A DNA stretch of 64,000 nucleotides from Candidatus Defluviibacterium haderslevense (GTDB lineage Bacteria > Bacteroidota > Bacteroidia > Chitinophagales > Saprospiraceae). The position numbers and the translations under genes are program-made. This document shows, in pieces, positions 45,171 to 54,723 of the stretch. The DNA is taken from contig JADJRL010000003.1 of NCBI GenBank assembly GCA_016712225.1, positions 3,919,501-3,983,500 on the forward strand, written 5' to 3'. The notes under the pieces are model-generated. The model was not told the origin of the DNA and made no database searches. It worked only from the letters and a program-made list of their open reading frames with translations. The first letter of the stretch is position 1. Each line of letters opens with the position of its first letter.

Positions 45171-46454
45171 ATGATAAAATCTTCTAGATTATATAGACTC
45201 TGTTTTTTTATAATTGCATTTTATGGATATTTACAAAGTGGGATTGCCGAAGAAGTAATCTGTAAGATGACTATGTGTGGGAAGACTTATGGTCCAAATG
45301 ACAGGCCAAATTTAATTGACCGTGATTCATTTACAATTAGGGTTTATGGCAAATATGCAGATCTAGTTGAAAAAGCAACATGTTCCCCAATTGATCAATT
45401 GTATTCTAATAGAGAGTTGAGAATAGGTTCGAAAAAAGGTATGACTTTTAATCCCTGTGAATCCTATGTTGATATTCATATAAGAATTGGTACTATGTTT
45501 CATAGCGTAAATAATATCACGATAACCCTTTTTGGAAAAAATGTACTCGGTCAGGAAACTAAGACTTTTAGTTTTGCATTTAATCTAATTCCACTTATAC
45601 CAACTATTCGGAAGATAGATATAATGGATCATGGAAACCCTGTCTCTGATTATGCACTATATGAAGGGAATATTTATCAAATGCTTCTTACAGGAGAAGG
45701 TACTGAAATGTTGAGCATTGCTAATTCAAATATTGAATTTGTAGACTCTTTTCATAATAGAAGTATTGTAAATAATTACATAGTATCTACCTTATATCGG
45801 GTTCAATTTAAAAAAGGGGCGACATCTACTTTGAATGAATTAAATACAAAATACTTATTACCTCATTGTCAAGTCAACCCAATAATCTTTAAATTTGCAC
45901 AGCCGTTTAAAATTTTGTCTTTTGTTGGACCAGATTTAGTTGATGCCGGATTGAATAGAAAATTTGGAGGAGTGGCTGCTGTTTGTTCAGGTAATAATGT
46001 TACTAAAGTTAGTACCAACAGAACCACTCTTGATTTAGTTCGTGCACAAATTGCTTCACCCACTACTGCTAATCCTGTGGTATATCAAGAAGTAAATTGG
46101 CCCGATATCAGATGGGGTGTTAAAAATATTGGGGAATCAACTACAACTTCTTTTACCATCCAATTGAAGGATAGCAATACCCTACTTCAGAGTCAGACTT
46201 TAAGTGGTTTAGCATCTGGGGAAGAGAAATTATTTACTTACATACGACCTAAATCTAAAAAAAGTTTATATAGAAAACTCGGTTGTAATCCAGACCAGGA
46301 TGTTTTTATTAATATCATAACACCCAGATCAGAGGCTGATCTTGTAAGAATGGAGCCATATATGTGGTCAGACCCTTTAAAATATACTATTGTGATTGAT
46401 GCATTTCAAAAAGTGCTTGAAACCGATGAAGCAAATAATATAAAAGAATATTAA
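45171..46454 (+). CDS. Exported protein with C-terminal CARDB-like domain
   Basis: This 427-residue protein has a signal peptide (MIKSSRLYRLCFFIIAFYGY, ending SGIAEE). Several cysteines lie in the N-terminal part (VICKMTMCGKTYGP, KATCSPIDQLY, NPCESYVDIHI), followed by beta-rich segments. The last ~120 residues match the CARDB adhesion-type pattern, with VNWPDIRWGVKNIGESTTTS and the closing VIDAFQKVLETDEANNIKEY (Asp-Glu-x-Asn-Asn). CARDB domains occur in bacterial surface and secreted proteins. Function in this locus is unknown, but surface exposure is likely. Confidence 0.65.
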   Translation: MIKSSRLYRLCFFIIAFYGYLQSGIAEEVICKMTMCGKTYGPNDRPNLIDRDSFTIRVYGKYADLVEKATCSPIDQLYSNRELRIGSKKGMTFNPCESYVDIHIRIGTMFHSVNNITITLFGKNVLGQETKTFSFAFNLIPLIPTIRKIDIMDHGNPVSDYALYEGNIYQMLLTGEGTEMLSIANSNIEFVDSFHNRSIVNNYIVSTLYRVQFKKGATSTLNELNTKYLLPHCQVNPIIFKFAQPFKILSFVGPDLVDAGLNRKFGGVAAVCSGNNVTKVSTNRTTLDLVRAQIASPTTANPVVYQEVNWPDIRWGVKNIGESTTTSFTIQLKDSNTLLQSQTLSGLASGEEKLFTYIRPKSKKSLYRKLGCNPDQDVFINIITPRSEADLVRMEPYMWSDPLKYTIVIDAFQKVLETDEANNIKEY

Positions 46455-46560
46455 TTTTTGTTTCAAAAAGACAAATTGAAATTTAATTCAAATAGAAAGG
46501 TATTCCTGAATCCATTCTATTTAAAAGAGTGATTTATAAAAAATTGTAAAACAAAAAATT

Positions 46561-47115
46561 ATGAAAAAATTATTTAGAAGAAGGATTACTTATTTATTTG
46601 CGATTAGTTTCCATTTGGTTTTACTGACAAGTTTTGAAAGTAAACTTTTTGGACAAGTATTGATTCCGGCTATTTGTAATGAATCACCTGGTGCAAGATG
46701 GACTACTTATATGGATTGGATAAAACCTACTGCGCCTGTGACCAATGGTCTGGTATTCAGTTTGCAGAAATACAATCTTGGGAGTATGCCCTTAACTGCA
46801 TCTGCAATTCTCACAAACACACACAATTTGACCGCTACCGGAAATGTATCTTTTATACTTTCAGATCGAGTAGGAAACAGTTGTTTAAAAGAAAAAAATA
46901 TTTCACTTAGAAACCCGGTGACTTGTGTTTCACAATTGGTAACGATTAGTGGACAATTTGGCGTAGGACGCAATCCAGCACCTACTCCCGGGTTCATCAC
47001 TTTAAATGGACAGCTATATAAGTACTTGGCATCAAGTGGCGACATCCATTCTTTTAAGCGAGAAGGTATAAATGAATTATTAGTTATCCACATTAAAAAA
47101 ACCTCTGTCAATTAA
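46561..47115 (+). CDS. Small exported protein of unknown function
   Basis: This 184-residue protein has a signal peptide with a hydrophobic core (ITYLFAISFHLVLLTSFES, processed near KLFGQ). The mature part is beta-rich, with paired cysteines (PAICNESPG, GNSCLKEKN, NPVTCVSQL), ends KKTSVN and resembles no family I know. It lies between the CARDB-like gene and the large thioredoxin-fused protein, with 106 and 30 bp gaps, so it is probably in the same transcription unit as the latter. Confidence 0.6.
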   Translation: MKKLFRRRITYLFAISFHLVLLTSFESKLFGQVLIPAICNESPGARWTTYMDWIKPTAPVTNGLVFSLQKYNLGSMPLTASAILTNTHNLTATGNVSFILSDRVGNSCLKEKNISLRNPVTCVSQLVTISGQFGVGRNPAPTPGFITLNGQLYKYLASSGDIHSFKREGINELLVIHIKKTSVN

Positions 47116-47145
47116 TATTTTTAAAATCGTTATAAATAATTTCCA

Positions 47146-49320
47146 ATGAAGACAAATGCTTTAATTTTTAAAAACAACTCAATGAACTTACTTAAGTTAT
47201 TGTATCCATTTTTATTTTTCATTTTGGGCAATGTATTACATGCTCAGGATAAAGAATTCAAAATTAAATATCCCAACGGCTTAGTTTATCAAGAGGGTAA
47301 ATTGATTACCAATTTACAATGTGGTCCAGTCATACAAATTACAACTTATGATTTCAAAGGAAGGATCATCAAAAAGGAAGACTTTCAAAAAGGCAATAGA
47401 TGTGGTCCTACCAAGGTATATGACAACGAAACATTAATAAAAGACATCGTATTTAAGAATAATCTTATGGAGTCATACATATACTATATTGATGGAAAGG
47501 TTAATTGTCAGATTTCTGCTGATCGGAACAAGATCATACATAATGGAAAAACTGTAGATATTAGATGGAGCAAATTCTATCATGTAATTGATGATAAGAA
47601 ATTTATGTTTTTTGATAAAAAATCATTTGTAGATATTTTTAGAAAATTTATGGTTCCTGAAGATCTAACACAAGCTTTGGCAGATATTTCAGCATTGTAT
47701 GATGGAAAAGATGTATCTGGAAAAAATGCGGTTGTTGGGGGATGTGGTAGCAAAGTAGCCGTAATAAATGACTTAGGTGCTGATTTTAAGAGTACAGATG
47801 CAGCTGGTCAAAAAAAATCTGCTGATGCTGGTGCAGCAGTATTAAATGCATGTTCTTCATCAAGAAATGCTGACCTCACAGCTCCTTTTAATGGCAAAAC
47901 TGGTGATGCAGCGCGTGCCGGAAGAATTGATAAAGCTAGATCTATGCTGGACCAGGCGATTGAAAACTGTGGATCAAATGGTTCAAATTTGAATTCTGGT
48001 GGTTTGGTATCCATGGATCCATTTTCTGGTGGTGCAACAATGGTTAATTTGGTTTATGATGCTGCTACATCAGGTGAAGCTGTTGCTGAGGTTATACAAT
48101 CTGGCGAAGCTCTTGAGGCAACAGCTGCCGGATTTGAATCTGCAGGTGCTGCGGGAATGCATTCTTCATTACCAGTAAGGCTTGCAAAAGCAGCTGAAAC
48201 TACTATGAAAGTTTTTAGACCTTTAGCTGCTGCTGTATCGAATTCCACAGCGGGTGCAACTGCTGGAGCTGCTGGAACAACTACTGGAGCTACAGCTGGA
48301 GCTGCAGGAACCACAGCTGGAGCTGCAGGAACCACTGCTGGCGCTGCTGGAACTACAGCTGGCACCACTGTTGGAGCAGGAGTTGCAACTACAGTTGCGG
48401 CTGCAGGACTCGTCATTGTTGGAGCTGTTTTAGTTGGAGCAATTCTTTATGAAGGAGTTAAGTCATATGAAGCCGGAAAAGAAGCTGAAGCTTCAGATGC
48501 AGTTGGGGCTCAAGCTGATGCTGCATTAAAAGAATTAAGGGCACAACAAAAAGCGCTTGAAGACGCAAACAGATCAGCAAAGAATGCAAATCCACCACCA
48601 AAGACTGGTGGTGGCAAATCGACACCAATGCCTCCAGGTATGGGTTCGGAAAATGGTTGTGAACGATTAAAGCGATTTAAACAATATTGTGATGATAATG
48701 GGTGGAAAACAAGTGATTGTGAGGATGCAGCTAGACTTTGGGGTGGGTGTAAAGGTGATATTCGTGAGATGTATGTAGCAGGTGATGGTAATGTTAGTAG
48801 TGTGGGCTGTCCCCAAACCTTGTCAGCTGAGGATTTGGCAAGAAAAGAGTGTGCAAAAAGGGGAATGATTGCATCAACTATATCTGGAGGTACTTTTTGT
48901 AAATCTAAAGGGGGAATACAACCCTCATTACCTCCAGTAGTAGATCCCAATGTAGTCAATCCGGCACGTGGTGATTTTAGCACGGTTTTCAACAATACCT
49001 CAGTAAAAGTGATGGGCAGTAGCACAGAATTATCCAGCAATTTGAAAAGTTCTACCAAGAAAACCATGGTAGTCTTTATGGACCCCGACTGTCCTTCCTG
49101 TAAAACCATGAGTTATACCTTGAAGTCGCCTGAGGTGCAAAGTGCTGCAGCAAACGTTAATATTCTGGTCATCGATGGTACTTTGGCACCTGAAGTTATA
49201 CGTGACTATAAGATTTCTGCTTATCCATCAACGATGTTGATTAGCAATGGCAAAGTGTCTCCTATGACTATTGGAAGCATGTCTTCAAATGAAGCCATTA
49301 ATTTTATGAAAGCGGACTAA
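47146..49320 (+). CDS. Exported protein with Ala/Gly/Thr repeats, hydrophobic segment and thioredoxin-like C-terminus
   Basis: This is a 724-residue modular protein. The signal is MNLLKLLYPFLFFILGNVLH then AQ (the start at 47146 or the in-frame ATG at 47182). Residues ~35-130 resemble MORN/toxin-antitoxin-like antigenic repeats (YPNGLVYQEGKLI, GPTKVYDNETLIKDIVF). The middle is rich in Ala, Gly and Ser, and contains a heptad repeat TAGAAGT (DNA unit about 21 bp, 48255-48380) followed by a glycine-rich hydrophobic stretch (TTVAAAGLVIVGAVLVGAIL) that could enter a membrane. The C-terminal ~100 residues form a thioredoxin-like domain with CPSC in FMDPDCPSCKTMSY and the cis-Pro segment SAYPSTMLIS. 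The combination is unusual. Confidence 0.65.
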   Translation: MKTNALIFKNNSMNLLKLLYPFLFFILGNVLHAQDKEFKIKYPNGLVYQEGKLITNLQCGPVIQITTYDFKGRIIKKEDFQKGNRCGPTKVYDNETLIKDIVFKNNLMESYIYYIDGKVNCQISADRNKIIHNGKTVDIRWSKFYHVIDDKKFMFFDKKSFVDIFRKFMVPEDLTQALADISALYDGKDVSGKNAVVGGCGSKVAVINDLGADFKSTDAAGQKKSADAGAAVLNACSSSRNADLTAPFNGKTGDAARAGRIDKARSMLDQAIENCGSNGSNLNSGGLVSMDPFSGGATMVNLVYDAATSGEAVAEVIQSGEALEATAAGFESAGAAGMHSSLPVRLAKAAETTMKVFRPLAAAVSNSTAGATAGAAGTTTGATAGAAGTTAGAAGTTAGAAGTTAGTTVGAGVATTVAAAGLVIVGAVLVGAILYEGVKSYEAGKEAEASDAVGAQADAALKELRAQQKALEDANRSAKNANPPPKTGGGKSTPMPPGMGSENGCERLKRFKQYCDDNGWKTSDCEDAARLWGGCKGDIREMYVAGDGNVSSVGCPQTLSAEDLARKECAKRGMIASTISGGTFCKSKGGIQPSLPPVVDPNVVNPARGDFSTVFNNTSVKVMGSSTELSSNLKSSTKKTMVVFMDPDCPSCKTMSYTLKSPEVQSAAANVNILVIDGTLAPEVIRDYKISAYPSTMLISNGKVSPMTIGSMSSNEAINFMKAD

Positions 49321-49335
49321 TTTTTTTTTAAAATT

Positions 49336-49377
49336 ATGATGTGTGTTAGAATAGATGGAAATTTTAACACACATCAT
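49336..49377 (+). terminator. Strong intrinsic terminator hairpin
   Basis: ATGATGTGTGTTA (49336-49348) and TAACACACATCAT (49365-49377) form a perfect 13 bp stem with a 16 nt loop followed by TTTT. It lies just after the thioredoxin-fused gene and probably ends its transcript. Confidence 0.85.
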
Positions 49378-49461
49378 TTTGTATTATTAAGTTGTGCAAT
49401 CAGATGAATTGTTAAATTAATAAAGTATGTTCAAAAGATTGTCTTTAGCTCTTTTTTTTTA

Positions 49462-50007
49462 ATGAATAGGTTTAATAATATTATGCAAAATAAATTTTCA
49501 TTTTATTTAATAAGTTTGATGTTTTTATTTTATAATTCATTTGCAAAAGCCCAGGAAACATTTTCCGGGGGTCAAGGAATTTATCCTAACATTCTACTTA
49601 AGGATCTGCAAATAGTCAAAATCTCAGGATTAAAATTAACTTATCGTTTTAAGGTTCAAAATCAAACGAAGAATTCAGTGAATTTGGACGAAATTTATAT
49701 TACAACAGAAAAGGAAATTATTTCACAAGCTACAACAGATTTTAACAGATCGACAAGTGAATATAGCGAAATATTTAGTGGGCTTTTATCAGATGATCAC
49801 TATAAAATTAGTAACAAACCACTTATAATAATTCCTCGACAAACTTTGACTGTTAACATTACAGTAGATAGTGGAGACTTAGAACCCACTTCTGGTTTAT
49901 GTCCTTTTTTAAAGGTAACCATATTAGAAAATCCTAATCCAATGACGCTTCCGAATTTTTATTTAAAGAAAATAATAAAAACAAATAGAAGCACTTGTGA
50001 TTATTAA
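49462..50007 (+). CDS. Small exported protein of unknown function
   Basis: This 181-residue protein has a signal peptide (MQNKFSFYLISLMFLFYNSF then AKAQ; the ATG at 49483 gives a better signal than the one at 49462). The mature part is beta-rich and fibronectin-like in strand pattern (LKLTYRFKVQNQTKNSVNLD, LIIIPRQTLTVNITVDSGDL). It ends STCDY with a lone C-terminal cysteine in addition to GLCPF. It sits after the terminator at 49336, so it starts a new transcript, shared at most with the M23-type gene. Confidence 0.6.
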   Translation: MNRFNNIMQNKFSFYLISLMFLFYNSFAKAQETFSGGQGIYPNILLKDLQIVKISGLKLTYRFKVQNQTKNSVNLDEIYITTEKEIISQATTDFNRSTSEYSEIFSGLLSDDHYKISNKPLIIIPRQTLTVNITVDSGDLEPTSGLCPFLKVTILENPNPMTLPNFYLKKIIKTNRSTCDY

Positions 50008-50122
50008 ATCATTTAATTTAGGTAAGAAATTTAGTAAGTATCTTAAATATTATGAAATTTCTAACGAGCTTTTTAATTTGAAAAAATTAAACAAAATCCA
50101 ATTAATTATTAAAAATAAATTT

Positions 50123-51277
50123 ATGAAAAACAGTGTTCTAATTTTTATTTGTTCATTAACAATACAATATTGTTATAGTCAAAATTATTTTGTCACAGAC
50201 ATTGAAGGCAGGGATCAAGTTTTAGCAATTTCTACAGGTAGTGCATTTGGCAGAATTAAAGCAGCTGATAATTATAATTTATTAGCAACATTATTAGGAG
50301 ACAATCCAACAACACATTTAGCGCCGGGTCAAAGTCTTATCGATCCAGTAAACCTAACAATGGGAGGTGTAAATTTTAACTTACAGCCTTTTGTATACAG
50401 AGAATCTGGAAATTCTAGAATGAAGAATCTCCCAATTGGATCAAAATTATCTCAATTTCTTTCTGATCCATTGCAAGGTGAAAAATTTGACCTAACATTG
50501 CCATTCACTGACAAAAGAGTAGCGCTTTCTGATCGTAGTGCTTTTATCCGTTTGGGAAATGATGGACCTGGATCAGATTATCATACAGCTATTGATTTCG
50601 ATAGAACCGATGATTTGTCAAAAGGTTTTGATATTATAGCTGCAGCAGATGGGATTGTGTTAAGTAATCCAAGTGATGGACAACCAATAGTTTTATTGCA
50701 CACTACACCAAAAGGAAAAGTGTTTATTACAATATACCAACACTTAAATCCATCTTCTAAAAGCCATTTAAATGATGGTGATACTATTAAACGAGGTGAT
50801 AAATTAGGATTTTTACAGGAAGGCGGTTATACTCATTTACATTTTGCTGTTGCAGTAAGAGTTGATGGTGGTTTTGTTGGAAAAGTTATGGTTCCGGAAA
50901 GATACTATTTAATCGATCCGTTTGGTGTTTATGATTATCGTAAAAATTATCAAAGTAGCACAACATACAATTATTTGCCAAATAATGACTTAACCAATAT
51001 TGTTGCTGGAATAAAGGGAGTAAATGTTTTTATGACTAACCCGATCAACGGATCTTTTTTCTATAAAGATGAAGATTGTCTCAGTTTCGATCCTAATAAA
51101 TTAGTGATAAAGAAATTGAGTTCCAATCAGTTTAGAATTGAATCAGGGAATCATTTGATGAAGATGTTTTCTACCATGGAAGAAGCCGGAAATGCACTAC
51201 AGATAATTAAGCGAAATGGTTATACCAAATCTTGTTTTATAGGTAGACCTAATCCTTCTTTTGAGTATTATAAATAG
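50123..51277 (+). CDS. Exported M23 (LytM-like) metallopeptidase
   Basis: The ATG at 50123 gives a signal peptide (MKNSVLIFICSLTIQYCYSQ). A longer in-frame ORF from 49997 would overlap the previous gene and is rejected. The 384-residue protein has an M23 core with the zinc ligands His and Asp in SDYHTAIDFDRT and the H-x-H pair in YTHLHFAVAV, plus the middle segment DIIAAADGIVL. M23 enzymes cleave peptidoglycan cross-links or other glycine-rich peptides outside the cell. A C-terminal region of ~80 residues with three cysteines is unassigned. It is the last gene of the exported-protein group. Confidence 0.82.
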   Translation: MKNSVLIFICSLTIQYCYSQNYFVTDIEGRDQVLAISTGSAFGRIKAADNYNLLATLLGDNPTTHLAPGQSLIDPVNLTMGGVNFNLQPFVYRESGNSRMKNLPIGSKLSQFLSDPLQGEKFDLTLPFTDKRVALSDRSAFIRLGNDGPGSDYHTAIDFDRTDDLSKGFDIIAAADGIVLSNPSDGQPIVLLHTTPKGKVFITIYQHLNPSSKSHLNDGDTIKRGDKLGFLQEGGYTHLHFAVAVRVDGGFVGKVMVPERYYLIDPFGVYDYRKNYQSSTTYNYLPNNDLTNIVAGIKGVNVFMTNPINGSFFYKDEDCLSFDPNKLVIKKLSSNQFRIESGNHLMKMFSTMEEAGNALQIIKRNGYTKSCFIGRPNPSFEYYK

Positions 51278-51295
51278 ATTAGTTTTAAATTTTTC

Positions 51296-51332
51296 AGCTT
51301 GGTTTGATTTTTACTTACAATTCAAGCTTTTT
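51296..51332 (+). terminator. Probable terminator after the M23 gene
   Basis: AGCTTG (51296-51301) and CAAGCT (51323-51328) form a 6 bp stem followed by TTTT. It lies 20 bp after the stop, and the next gene is on the opposite strand. Confidence 0.5.
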
Positions 51333-51386
51333 ACAAAAATATGAATATATGTTGTTTGAATAAAATGGGGGTTGAATATTGCGCTC

Positions 51387-52265
51387 CTATTCACTCGGCT
51401 CAATATGTATTAACACATGCCCTATTTGAGGAATTTCTTCGCGCAATAGGTCTTTAAGTTTGTGTGCAATATCATGTCCCTCTTTAACTGTTATTCTTGC
51501 ATCTACAATGGCATGAAGGTCTACATGATATTGCATACCAGCTTTTCGAATAAAACATTTTTCAGTATTAATAATCCCATCAACTTTAAGTGATACTTCT
51601 CTAATTTCAAAAATGAGATCATCATATACATGTTCATCCATGATTTCACCTAAGGCTGGTCTAAATATTAGGAAACTATTATAAAAAATAAATCCGGAAG
51701 CAAATAAAGCAGCCCAATCATCAGCGGATTCATATCCTTTTCCTAGTATAAGCGCTATTGAAATGCCAATGAATGCGGCTACGGAAGTTATGGCATCACT
51801 TCTGTGATGCCAGGCATCAGCCTTAAGTGAAGAGCTATTGGTTTCATTACTGTTTTTGATCACTATTCTATATGAAATTTCTTTCCAAATAATAATGAAT
51901 CCAAGGACTATAAGCGTCCATGCTTTAGGTAAATCATGAGGAGTTCTAATATTGAGTATGCTCTCATAAGCAATTACTGTTGCTGAAGTTATTAGGAAAC
52001 CAACGACTAAGAAAGTTATTAAGGGCTCAGCTCTTCCATGTCCATACGGATGGTTTTCATCTGCAGGTCTATTGGAATATTTTATACCAAATAAAACTAA
52101 AAAGGAAGCAAAAATATCTGTGGTCGATTCTATGGCATCAGCTATTAAGGCAAAAGAATTTCCAAAATACCCAGCCAAACCTTTAACTATGGCCAGACAA
52201 GTATTTCCAATTATACTGAAATAGGTGGATTTTACGGCTTTTTGCTCATTAGTTTTAGGCGTCAT
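51387..52265 (-). CDS. Cation diffusion facilitator (divalent metal exporter)
   Basis: CDF proteins export Zn2+, Fe2+, Co2+ or Mn2+ using the proton gradient. This 292-residue inner-membrane protein has the family signature SFALIADAIESTTDI (metal-binding Asp residues), the loop ENHPYGHGRAEPL, the second site HHRSDAITSVAAF with the His-x-x-x-Asp pattern, and a C-terminal cytoplasmic ferredoxin-like domain (YHVDLHAIVDARITV, GHVLIHIEPSE). Metal specificity is not decided by these motifs. The frame is intact. It is convergent with the M23 gene and starts 43 bp downstream of the DUF5916 gene on the same strand. Confidence 0.93.
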   Translation of the reverse strand: MTPKTNEQKAVKSTYFSIIGNTCLAIVKGLAGYFGNSFALIADAIESTTDIFASFLVLFGIKYSNRPADENHPYGHGRAEPLITFLVVGFLITSATVIAYESILNIRTPHDLPKAWTLIVLGFIIIWKEISYRIVIKNSNETNSSSLKADAWHHRSDAITSVAAFIGISIALILGKGYESADDWAALFASGFIFYNSFLIFRPALGEIMDEHVYDDLIFEIREVSLKVDGIINTEKCFIRKAGMQYHVDLHAIVDARITVKEGHDIAHKLKDLLREEIPQIGHVLIHIEPSE

Positions 52266-52308
52266 GGTGGCTAGCTAATATTAAAGAAAAAATTACAAGG
52301 ATCAGTGT

Positions 52309-54597
52309 TTATAAGCCAAATGTAAGTGAATATTTAACAATAACCCCTTGTTGTTCTATATAAGGCAAAATAGGCTTCGATTCCAGACGATTTGCGTTAA
52401 ATGTTGAGTTGTAAACGATATATAAATCTGTGCCCTCTTTTGGATTGTAACGGACTCTTATATTTCCACCGAAAGTTGCACTTTGGTCATCATATTGGGC
52501 GAGCATTTTGACGGACAATTTGGTGGATTTTACAATACTTAAATCTAATGAAAACAAATTACTATTAAAAATTGAATGATCTGAAGTTGAAAAATTTTCA
52601 GGAAATTTAATATGATTATATTCATATTTTAAACCAACTCTAAGATAGCGATTTATTATATAATCAAAGTAAGGATTAATCGTAGTTAAAGCTCCTCCGT
52701 AGAATCCACCAAATTTTGTATATAATCCGAAAGTATAACCTTTAGATTGATCAAAAAATAAATCTGAATACAAGGTGTACATTTTATAATATCCGGATGG
52801 GACTGTAATGTAATCGTTCAATTGCCAACTGTTAAACAATCGGTCTTCTGTATAAGCAGCTGGTGTGAATTCAAAAGTAGAACCTTTGTTCCCAGTTAAG
52901 CTAAGAGATATGTTTGCAGATTTTGTTTCTGTTAATTGTGAAAGTTGTTTCCATCTGTAATGAAGATCTGAGTTGACAGACCAAAATGTAATTTTTTTAT
53001 TTCCACTAATTTTATACCGTCTGCCATTACTGATTGAAATAGAACCGTAATCATTTTCGGGATTGAAGCCTAATGCTGGATAAAATTTATTTCCCACAAG
53101 GTCAAAATTTAAACTGTGGGTAAATCCTACATTAACATTTTTAAAAGCGAAAATATTAAAAAAAGTATTTTTGTCAATGGCTTTAGTGACTAGAGAATCA
53201 TATGTACTTACAGCTCCAAAACCGAGTAACCATTTGTCATTAAAAAAATGAACCGCATCTACAGCAAGGGTTTGGTTTGATATTGTTGAGTTTTGAGTCG
53301 ATATTCGATTTGTTATTATACCACCCCAAAAACTACCATTGCTTCCATAATATTTTCTTAATCTTGCAACGCTAAAATTTTGGGCGGGAATATTTAGATC
53401 TCTAACTTCACTTGTTTGCATATTTAAAGCACCAATCGCCCATCCATTTTGTTTTCCGGTAAATCGAATGCCAGCAATTATAGGAATGATAGTGCCATTT
53501 TGAAGTCCGATTGTACGTGAATTAAATAATGCAGTGCTTGACCCAATGGAATAGCTTAACAGGTTTTTCGATTCCAAAAAGAAACTTCTTTTTTCAGGAA
53601 AGTTGACAGCATATTTGCTTAAATTGATAATGCGATTATCCACTTCTGCTTGAGAAAAATCAGTATTTATTGTAAGATTTAATGTAAAATTTTTTGTTAT
53701 TCCATACTTGAGATCTGCACCAATATTACTTAAAATTTTATCAATTGCATCATTTTTAATATATTTTTTGGAAGTAAAAAAAGTATTTTTTGCAACATAT
53801 TTAGTCCCTGCTTCATTTAGGGTATGGTCTTGATTAAAATTGGCAATAATATAAGGTGTTATGTAAACTGGTTTCTTTGTTTTTAAATTAGAAAAAATTA
53901 ATGTTGCCGCTTGACTACAATTATTCCATTGGTTTTTTAGCGAAGAATCGCATTTTGGATAAGTTATTAATTCATTTTTTCTCTTAATGAGTCTTGCAAA
54001 ACGAAATCCCATGATTGTATTATCCTTTTGTTGAAACCTAAGTGAAGAAAATGGAATTTTAAATTCGCAGGTATAACCTAAACTATCAATTTTTGATATG
54101 ACGTCCCAAAAATTATTATAGTCATTATTCATGCTATTTCCATTGTTGGTTACTTCTGAATCAAATCTACCATTAAGTGAATTAGAAACAAACAGTACAG
54201 CATTGGATTTATCATTGTAGGTGTCTAACTGTACAGATATACCGTCATCCTTTCCCAATTCAAAATCCCGATTCATAAGGAATCGAACTAATTGAGTAGG
54301 AAAACTATCATAGCAACGAAAGCCAACATATAAGTAGAAATTATTATAAACCATTCTCACTTCCGTTTTCTCAGTTGGAGGTGCACCTGGTGTAGGAGTA
54401 GTTTGCATAAAGTCTGTCAATGGAGTAACTTGTTTCCAAATGTCTTCATCCAAACGGCCATCAAATTGGATGTCATCGGAAATACGTATCGGTCTATAGA
54501 CTTCCTGCCCTATACTTTTGTAAGAAATCAAAAACCCTAAAATGATAAATATATAAACCCTATTAATCGAAAAGTACATCTGCAAATTTATGTACAA
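52309..54597 (-). CDS. DUF5916 outer-membrane protein with N-terminal CBM9-like domain
   Basis: This 762-residue exported protein starts at 54597, or at 54579 (MYFSINRVYIFIILGFLISY), which gives the better signal peptide. Residues ~30-220 are a carbohydrate-binding module 9-like jelly roll (IQFDGRLDEDIWKQVTPLTD, NFYLYVGFRCYDS, TCEFKIPFSSLRF). The rest is a long series of beta-strands of the DUF5916 type (IGADLKYGITKNFTLNLTIN, RSFFLESKNLLSY), ending in an aromatic/Leu strand (IVKYSLTFGL) typical of outer-membrane barrels. These Bacteroidota proteins are common but uncharacterised; sugar binding at the surface is inferred from the CBM9-like part. Confidence 0.88.
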   Translation of the reverse strand: MYINLQMYFSINRVYIFIILGFLISYKSIGQEVYRPIRISDDIQFDGRLDEDIWKQVTPLTDFMQTTPTPGAPPTEKTEVRMVYNNFYLYVGFRCYDSFPTQLVRFLMNRDFELGKDDGISVQLDTYNDKSNAVLFVSNSLNGRFDSEVTNNGNSMNNDYNNFWDVISKIDSLGYTCEFKIPFSSLRFQQKDNTIMGFRFARLIKRKNELITYPKCDSSLKNQWNNCSQAATLIFSNLKTKKPVYITPYIIANFNQDHTLNEAGTKYVAKNTFFTSKKYIKNDAIDKILSNIGADLKYGITKNFTLNLTINTDFSQAEVDNRIINLSKYAVNFPEKRSFFLESKNLLSYSIGSSTALFNSRTIGLQNGTIIPIIAGIRFTGKQNGWAIGALNMQTSEVRDLNIPAQNFSVARLRKYYGSNGSFWGGIITNRISTQNSTISNQTLAVDAVHFFNDKWLLGFGAVSTYDSLVTKAIDKNTFFNIFAFKNVNVGFTHSLNFDLVGNKFYPALGFNPENDYGSISISNGRRYKISGNKKITFWSVNSDLHYRWKQLSQLTETKSANISLSLTGNKGSTFEFTPAAYTEDRLFNSWQLNDYITVPSGYYKMYTLYSDLFFDQSKGYTFGLYTKFGGFYGGALTTINPYFDYIINRYLRVGLKYEYNHIKFPENFSTSDHSIFNSNLFSLDLSIVKSTKLSVKMLAQYDDQSATFGGNIRVRYNPKEGTDLYIVYNSTFNANRLESKPILPYIEQQGVIVKYSLTFGL

Positions 54598-54723
54598 ATG
54601 TAATATTCTTGATAAAGTGTTTAATTATTTTGTATTGATAGAGTAGAAAATGTGCTTTATCATAAGATAAACGAAATTTTATGTTATGATTTAATCGATT
54701 TTATGTAGATTAGCCTATTCATA

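Noticed and set aside
48054..49109. Long antisense ORFs rich in Ala, Pro and Val opposite the thioredoxin-fused gene
   Set aside because: They mirror the Ala/Gly/Thr repeat on the other strand; the + strand protein has signal peptide and domain evidence.
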